From the NCBI GenBank assembly GCA_036803025.1, contig DAIRVC010000095.1, forward strand, positions 1-10,238: a stretch of DNA of 10,238 bases, in the 5' to 3' direction. The position numbers and the translations under genes were made by a program. The notes below the pieces were generated by a model. The model searched no databases and was not told the origin of the DNA. It worked only from the letters and a program-made list of their open reading frames with translations. Position 1 is the first letter of the stretch. Every line of letters starts with the position of its first letter. Source of the DNA: DAIRVC01 sp036803025. GTDB taxonomy: Bacteria > Chloroflexota > Anaerolineae > Anaerolineales > E44-bin32. Shown here piece by piece: positions 6,809 to 10,238 of the stretch.

Positions 6809-7233
6809 TCGACGATCAGCTTGAGATCGGGCCCGCCATGTCGGGACGTGGATGGGCCTCCGGCCATCTGGGCCTGCATCGTGCCGTGCCGACTCGCCTC
6901 CCACAGGTTTCGGCGGCTTAGGCCTGACTCCGGCAAACGAACCGTCTGCATCGAACGTGTCTTCCCCGTCGGAGGTGAGAGCTTGCCAGCCTGGACGTCC
7001 ACGCTGTTCGTCGCCGCCGGACAGTTCTCGCTCGCCGGGGCCAGGGGTCGAAGGACCCGCCGGCAGTCCGGCGCGAGTCCGCGTGCCTTTTGGCACGCCT
7101 GCCGAACGGCGAGTGGGCGTACGATAGCGGGCGCGGACGGACCTTCCGAGGCCGGGCGTATGGTGTCGCCGGGAAGTCCTTTCTCGTGGCGCGGACCCGC
7201 CCGCAATCCTCTACACATCGGAGCCTCCATACC
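6809..7233. other. 425-nt gene-free stretch upstream of the acyltransferase
   Basis: No gene is recognisable here on either strand. Open frames cross it, but their products are rich in R, P, S and A, with no family motif, and they continue as shadows of neighbouring genes. The distal part, from 7045 on, contains a run of short perfect hairpins described separately. I found no convincing sigma-70 promoter and no match to a riboswitch consensus known to me. It is probably the leader or promoter region of the acyltransferase gene, plus possibly decayed sequence. Confidence 0.5.
7045..7110 (+). other. Cluster of consecutive small hairpins (structured leader candidate)
   Basis: Four consecutive perfect stems occur in 66 nt: GGGTC/GACCC with GAAG loop (7045-7058), CGCCGG/CCGGCG with CAGT loop (7058-7073), GCGTGCC/GGCACGC with TTTT loop (7081-7098) and GCCG/CGGC (7101-7110). 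In addition GTCCGCG (7077-7083) is complementary to CGCGGAC (7132-7138), an alternative 7-bp pairing that would disrupt the third stem. The cluster is 124 nt upstream of the acyltransferase GTG. No known RNA family was recognised. Confidence 0.35.
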
Positions 7234-8310
7234 GTGAAGCCAGTCAACCGCCTTGCCTTCTTCGACAACTTGCGCGTTGTGCTGATCACCGTCGTTATCG
7301 CCCACCACGTCGGCCAGGCCTACGGGCCGACCGGCGGCTGGTGGCCGGTCCAGGAGCCGACCCAGGCCGCCATCCTGGGGCCGTTCTTCATGGTCAACCG
7401 CTCGTTCGGCATGAGCCTGTTCTTCCTGATCGCCGGCTACTTCACGGTCATGGCCTGCGACAGCCACGGGCCGCGCGCCTTCCTGAAGAGCCGCTTGCTG
7501 CGCCTGGGCCTGCCGCTGCTGGCCTTCTCCCTCCTCGTCCTCGTCCTGCAGGTCTTCGTCTTCGGTCCGTTGGAGACCGGGGAGCTCGGCGCCGTCTGGC
7601 CGATCAACGTGCTCCACTTGTGGTTCGTTCAGCACCTGCTCATCTACAGCGTCGTCTACGGGCTGTGGCGCCTCCTCCGGCCGGGCGCGGCCGAGCCGAC
7701 CCAACGACAGACCAAGGTGCCTGGATACGGAACCATTCTCACCTTCGTGTTCGGCCTGGCCCTGGCCACCGCCATCGTGCGGACCTGGTACGACATCGAT
7801 GAGTGGGTCTACCTCTTGGGCTACATTCGCGTTGCGTTCGCCGACGTCCCTCGCGACCTGGCCATGTTCATCGTCGGCGCGCTCGCCTACCGCCACGACT
7901 GGGTCGTGCGATTCCCCTCCAAGGCAGGACGGATCTGGCTTGGGATCGGTCTGGCGTTGGCGGCATTGTGGTACGCGTACGACCTGTGGCTGTATGGCGT
8001 CTTCACGATGAGCGACACGGCCTGGGGGCTCGTCATCCCGCTGTGGGAGTCCTTGTTGTGTGTCGGGATGTGCATCGGCTTGACCATCCTGTTTCGCGAC
8101 CTGTGGAACACACAGGGCCGGATCCTGCTCGAGATGGGCAAGAGCACGTACGCGGCCTACGTCTTCCACGTCTTCGTCGTCCTGGCGTTCCAGTATCTGG
8201 CGCTCAGCTTGGAGGCGCCCCCGCTGGCCAAGTTCCTCCTGGTGACCGTGGTCAGTGTCACGGTCACCTACCTGCTCTCCAGTTGGGTCCGCCGGCCGCT
8301 TCGGCTGTAG
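7234..8310 (+). CDS. Acyltransferase-3 family integral membrane protein
   Basis: The 358-residue polytopic protein resembles the Acyl_transf_3 family (OafA, NodX, MdoC-like). These enzymes transfer acyl groups to sugars or glycans at the cytoplasmic membrane. Visible signatures are RLAFFDNLR (6-14), the helix-1 histidines H24-H25 in VVIAHHVGQ, SFGMSLFFLIAGYF (57-70), the R-x-x-R loop FLKSRLLRLGLPLL (83-96), LHLWFVQHLLIYSVVYGLW (127-145) and STYAAYVFHVFVVL (304-317). Roughly ten hydrophobic segments are spread along the chain. The start is taken as GTG 7234, right before the family N-terminus, with GGAG about 10 nt upstream. The frame is open back to a TTG at 7090, but those 48 residues are basic, non-hydrophobic and atypical. 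The acceptor is unknown, and no polysaccharide gene is adjacent. Confidence 0.9.
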   Translation: MKPVNRLAFFDNLRVVLITVVIAHHVGQAYGPTGGWWPVQEPTQAAILGPFFMVNRSFGMSLFFLIAGYFTVMACDSHGPRAFLKSRLLRLGLPLLAFSLLVLVLQVFVFGPLETGELGAVWPINVLHLWFVQHLLIYSVVYGLWRLLRPGAAEPTQRQTKVPGYGTILTFVFGLALATAIVRTWYDIDEWVYLLGYIRVAFADVPRDLAMFIVGALAYRHDWVVRFPSKAGRIWLGIGLALAALWYAYDLWLYGVFTMSDTAWGLVIPLWESLLCVGMCIGLTILFRDLWNTQGRILLEMGKSTYAAYVFHVFVVLAFQYLALSLEAPPLAKFLLVTVVSVTVTYLLSSWVRRPLRL

Positions 8311-8434
8311 AGGGGACACGGCGGCAGGGTGGACGAGGCCGGTGCTTTGCGGCTGGCCTTCGTCCTCCCGCGACTTGCCCGCCCTCCGCGTCGTCTTCAC
8401 GCATGCCGGCCGAATCAGGAGGGGTATACTCCCA

Positions 8435-8573
8435 TTGACGAGGGGATATGCAGGATCCCGCCAGCCGTCGCTCCTGCGCTGGGTTGTCGAACCCGACCAG
8501 CGGGGAGCCGGAGTTCAGCGTCGGGTGATGGGTGGGATCGCGGAGAGGTATTGCGATGGTGGAGTTGGTGTTG
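8435..8573 (+). pseudogene. Possible GNAT acetyltransferase fragment (motif A part)
   Basis: Read in the frame of position 8435, this stretch encodes LLRWVVEPDQRGAGVQRR followed by VMGGIAERYCDGG. That resembles GNAT beta4, the acetyl-CoA loop (R-G-A-G-V) and helix alpha3. No GNAT-like sequence precedes it in any frame back to the acyltransferase stop, so the N-terminal half is missing. It ends where the MOSC gene begins and overlaps its first codons. A complementary GNAT tail follows the MOSC stop. A chance resemblance in GC-rich sequence is possible for this short piece taken alone; the paired tail raises the likelihood. Confidence 0.4.
8542..8548 (+). promoter_or_regulatory. Ribosome binding site deciding the MOSC start
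   Basis: GGAGAGG lies 7 nt before ATG 8556, optimal spacing. The in-frame GTG at 8532 lies upstream of this site and has no equivalent, so ATG 8556 is preferred. Confidence 0.75.
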
Positions 8574-9137
8574 GATTCGCATTCGGTCGGAGAGCCATCC
8601 CGCTTTCTGAGCTTGAGCCACCTGGAGCGATCGATCGCCGGTCCGGGGACGGCTCCAAAGGACGAAGGCAAGGTCGTGCAGATCGTCCGGCGAGCGGAGG
8701 GCGGCCGGCGGGAGAATCTGGACGAGGTCGAGCTCACGCCCGGCGAGGGCCTTCCCGGGGACGCATGGGGCCGGAAGGAGGCGCCGAACCCCGAGACGCA
8801 GCTCGCGGTCGTCCAGGTCGACATTGCCTCCCTGGTCGCCAACGGTCAGCCGTTCAGCCTGTTCGGCGATAGCCTGTTCCTGGATCTGGACCTCTCATCT
8901 GAGAACCTGCCGAGCGGGAGCCGCCTGCGAGCCGGCGAGGCGCTCTTGCAGGTGACACCCATTCCGCACAACGGCTGCCGCAAGTTCCTCTCGCGCTTCG
9001 GTCCGGATGCGCTGAAGTTCGTCTCCAAGAAGGAACTACGGCATCGCAACCTGCGCGGTGTGTACATGCGTGTCATCCAGGCCGGCCTCGTTCGGGTCGG
9101 GGATGCGGTCCACGTGCTCTCACGCGGGGAGCCTTGA
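8556..9137 (+). CDS. MOSC domain protein
   Basis: The 193-residue protein matches small stand-alone MOSC-domain proteins, relatives of the molybdenum-cofactor sulfurase C-terminus and of YiiM. These bind or transfer sulfur or use molybdopterin cofactor. Visible features are a preamble APKDEGKVVQIVRR (33-46), TPGEGLPGDAWG (61-72), a central LFLDLDLSSENLP (107-119), VTPIPHNGCRKFLSRFG (133-149) with the conserved cysteine C141, and a closing RGVYMRVIQAGLVRVGDAV (167-185). Nothing essential appears missing. The N-terminal 20 residues are less typical and overlap a GNAT-like fragment in another frame. No molybdenum-cofactor or partner enzyme gene is nearby. Physiological substrate unknown. Confidence 0.87.
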   Translation: MVELVLDSHSVGEPSRFLSLSHLERSIAGPGTAPKDEGKVVQIVRRAEGGRRENLDEVELTPGEGLPGDAWGRKEAPNPETQLAVVQVDIASLVANGQPFSLFGDSLFLDLDLSSENLPSGSRLRAGEALLQVTPIPHNGCRKFLSRFGPDALKFVSKKELRHRNLRGVYMRVIQAGLVRVGDAVHVLSRGEP

Positions 9138-9308
9138 GCGCGGCACCGCGGACATGTCTGCGTTGCCACGTTCAATCAACGCGACATCCGGGCTCACCAG
9201 CGCGCCGGTTTCGAGATCAACAGCCGGGGCGAGGGACCGAGCACCGGGCAACCCGTCGAGGCGGTGTGCACGCGCAAGCGGCTGCGGGCTGCCTCGACCG
9301 CCAAGTGA
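9138..9308 (+). pseudogene. C-terminal fragment of a GNAT acetyltransferase
   Basis: Directly after the MOSC stop and in the same frame, this stretch encodes a 56-codon tail ending in TGA at 9306-9308. It includes HVCVATFNQRDIRAHQRAGF followed by EINSRGEGPSTGQPVEAVC and a basic end. The pattern V-A-T-F-N-x-R-x-I-R-x-x-x-R-A-G-F is the beta5-alpha4-beta6 signature of GNAT enzymes. There is no ATG, GTG or TTG in frame before it, and motif A is absent, so it cannot be a functional gene. It pairs logically with the motif-A-like piece upstream of the MOSC gene. Confidence 0.6.
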
Positions 9309-9350
9309 ACCGCGCAGGATCCACGCCGTTCAAGGGAGGTTGCAGACCCG

Positions 9351-9746
9351 ATGGCATCCGCCTGGCATCGCCTCACACTTCTATCAGCCGTCGCTTTCGT
9401 CTCCTTCTCGGCCGCGCATCTGATCGATGAGTTCGTCTGGGGCGTGCCGGCCGAGTTTCACCTGTCGGTCGAAATCACCGAGGTGCTTGCTCTCCTGTTC
9501 GTATTGTCCTTGACGGGATTGGCGATCGCCGCGGCGCGAGGCAGTCGGGTGGGTCTGGCCGGCCTGGCGCTCGCAGGCATCTTGCTCGTCGTCGCCGACG
9601 TGCTCAAGCATGCTGGGGAGATCCTCGAGGCCGGCCCCTGGCGTTCGGGGGCGGTCTCGACTTTTCTGGCAATCGGGCTGACGCTCTCGGCGCTCTCGAC
9701 GGCCGTCGCTGCGCTCTGCACGTTGAGACAGAGAATCGAACGCTGA
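9351..9746 (+). CDS. Small four-helix membrane protein, function unknown
   Basis: I do not recognise the family of this 131-residue protein. It has four hydrophobic segments, about residues 7-25, 43-62, 66-85 and 100-123, with a short basic C-terminus (LRQRIER). Polar residues at helix ends stand out: HLIDEF (23-28) after the first helix, EITE (41-44) at the start of the second, and DVLKHAGEI (83-91) after the third. The repeated acidic and histidine residues at membrane edges could bind a metal or cofactor, but that is only inference. The start is ATG 9351, with a strong AAGGGAGGT 10 nt upstream (9332-9340). It is followed 69 nt later by the DinB-like gene, with a hairpin in the gap. Confidence 0.8.
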   Translation: MASAWHRLTLLSAVAFVSFSAAHLIDEFVWGVPAEFHLSVEITEVLALLFVLSLTGLAIAAARGSRVGLAGLALAGILLVVADVLKHAGEILEAGPWRSGAVSTFLAIGLTLSALSTAVAALCTLRQRIER

Positions 9747-9769
9747 CAGCCGATCGCTCTCGGCGTTTG

Positions 9770-9792
9770 ACGTCGGCCCCCGGCCCCGACGT
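9770..9792 (+). other. Hairpin between the membrane protein and DinB-like genes
   Basis: ACGTCGG (9770-9776) and CCGACGT (9786-9792) form a perfect 7-bp stem with a C-rich loop. It begins 24 nt after the membrane-protein stop and ends 23 nt before the next start codon. No T-run follows it, so it is a weak terminator candidate or an mRNA fold upstream of the DinB-like ribosome-binding site. Confidence 0.35.
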
Positions 9793-9815
9793 GCGGGGAG
9801 AGAGGAGTCTTCTGC

Positions 9816-10238
9816 ATGAAGAGCATCCCCCGGATCGCCCGGATGCTGCGCCAGACACTGGAAGGAGACCCTTACTACGGCCCCTCCGTCCTGGGCGCGC
9901 TGCAGGGCGTCACCGCCGCCGCGGCCGGCCGGAGGCTGCCCGGTCAGGCGCACAGCCTGTGGGAGATCGTGGCCCATATCACCGCCGAGTATGACTACGC
10001 CTGCGCAGTGCTGGAGGGCAATCCCGGCCCCTGGATCGAGGGCGTGACCACATGGCCGCACCCCCGCAAGCCGAGTGTTGCGGGCTGGGCCCTGGCCAAG
10101 ACCGACCTGCGCAAGGCCGGGCGGAGGCTGGCCCGGGCCGTCGCCCGGCTTGACGACCGAATCTTGGACAAGAAACCGCCCGCTGGTCGCGGGCCGTACT
10201 ACACATTGCCGCACGGGACGATTCAGCATGCCGTATTT
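9816..10238 (+). CDS. DinB-like / DUF1572-type metalloprotein, 3' end outside window
   Basis: The frame is open from ATG 9816 to the window edge (141 codons, no stop), so the gene is partial. AGGAG lies 8 nt upstream (9803-9807). The product resembles DinB-superfamily four-helix-bundle proteins, which bind a divalent metal through three histidines. Many members are thiol-dependent transferases; others are uncharacterised. The first-helix motif is AHSLWEIVAHITAEYDY (45-61), with H54 as the likely first metal ligand. The segment YYTLPHGTIQHAVF at the edge matches the approach to the second H-x3-H metal site, H138 being the probable first of the pair; the rest lies beyond the window. No signal peptide or membrane segment is seen. 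Family assignment is good; function is open. Confidence 0.82.
   Translation, partial: MKSIPRIARMLRQTLEGDPYYGPSVLGALQGVTAAAAGRRLPGQAHSLWEIVAHITAEYDYACAVLEGNPGPWIEGVTTWPHPRKPSVAGWALAKTDLRKAGRRLARAVARLDDRILDKKPPAGRGPYYTLPHGTIQHAVF

Noticed and set aside
5633..7096. 487-codon open frame on the minus strand
   Set aside because: It lies antisense to the tandem-GNAT gene. Its product has low-complexity R/P/G/A composition and no family motif, whereas the opposite strand has clear GNAT signatures and a ribosome-binding site.
7090..7233. 48-residue N-terminal extension of the acyltransferase from TTG 7090
   Set aside because: The extension is basic and non-hydrophobic, overlaps the hairpin cluster, and the family N-terminus begins right after GTG 7234.
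6799..8400. 533-codon open frame on the minus strand
   Set aside because: It is the antisense of the acyltransferase gene, producing a Q/D/E/R-rich product typical of the reverse frame of a membrane-protein gene. It is not a believable protein.
8470..8500. tRNA-like GGGTTCGACAACCC on the minus strand
   Set aside because: It resembles a T-arm, but the 5-bp stem and 7-nt loop geometry do not fit, and no acceptor, D or anticodon arm is present around it.

Overview
The window is a GC-rich bacterial chromosome segment. Long open frames occur on both strands, but most are shadows of real genes. The gene content (a short single-domain inositol-phosphate synthase, yebC-ruvC-ruvA, a GAF histidine kinase, tandem-GNAT and DinB-like proteins) suggests a high-GC environmental lineage. 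Chloroflexota (Anaerolineae-like) is my best guess from overall protein flavour, but no rRNA or other decisive marker is present. It looks like ordinary chromosome with some gene decay and short repeats, not a mobile element or defence island.

Left half, minus strand (172-4259). In the direction of transcription the genes are ino1 (inositol-3-phosphate synthase), a CATTGCGAG-type palindromic repeat element, a DUF72/YecE protein, then yebC, ruvC and ruvA. The last three form a tight operon. A good sigma-70-type promoter (TTGTCG-17-TATAAT) lies about 60 nt upstream of yebC, and ruvC and ruvA overlap by GTGA. RuvC and RuvA belong to Holliday-junction processing; ruvB is not in the window. Only 171 nt remain beyond ruvA, and no gene can be supported there.

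Centre and right half, plus strand (4312-10238). A soluble GAF-domain histidine kinase is divergent from ino1 and has its own promoter. It is followed by a tandem-GNAT acetyltransferase, a 425-nt gene-free stretch containing a run of small perfect hairpins, and a polytopic acyltransferase-3 membrane protein. Next come a MOSC-domain protein, a four-helix membrane protein of unknown function, and a DinB-like metalloprotein cut by the right edge. No response regulator is visible for the kinase. The plus-strand genes have separate leaders and unrelated functions, so they are probably not one operon.

The most interesting observation is around the MOSC gene. The nucleotides just before it encode a GNAT motif-A-like segment. 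The nucleotides just after its stop encode a typical GNAT C-terminal tail with no start codon. The simplest reading is a GNAT gene broken into two pieces around the MOSC gene. The second is the repeat element at 2925-3148, whose left terminus has been amplified as a 26-bp tandem repeat. I found no CRISPR array, tRNA, rRNA, insertion sequence with transposase, or convincing undescribed multi-gene system.
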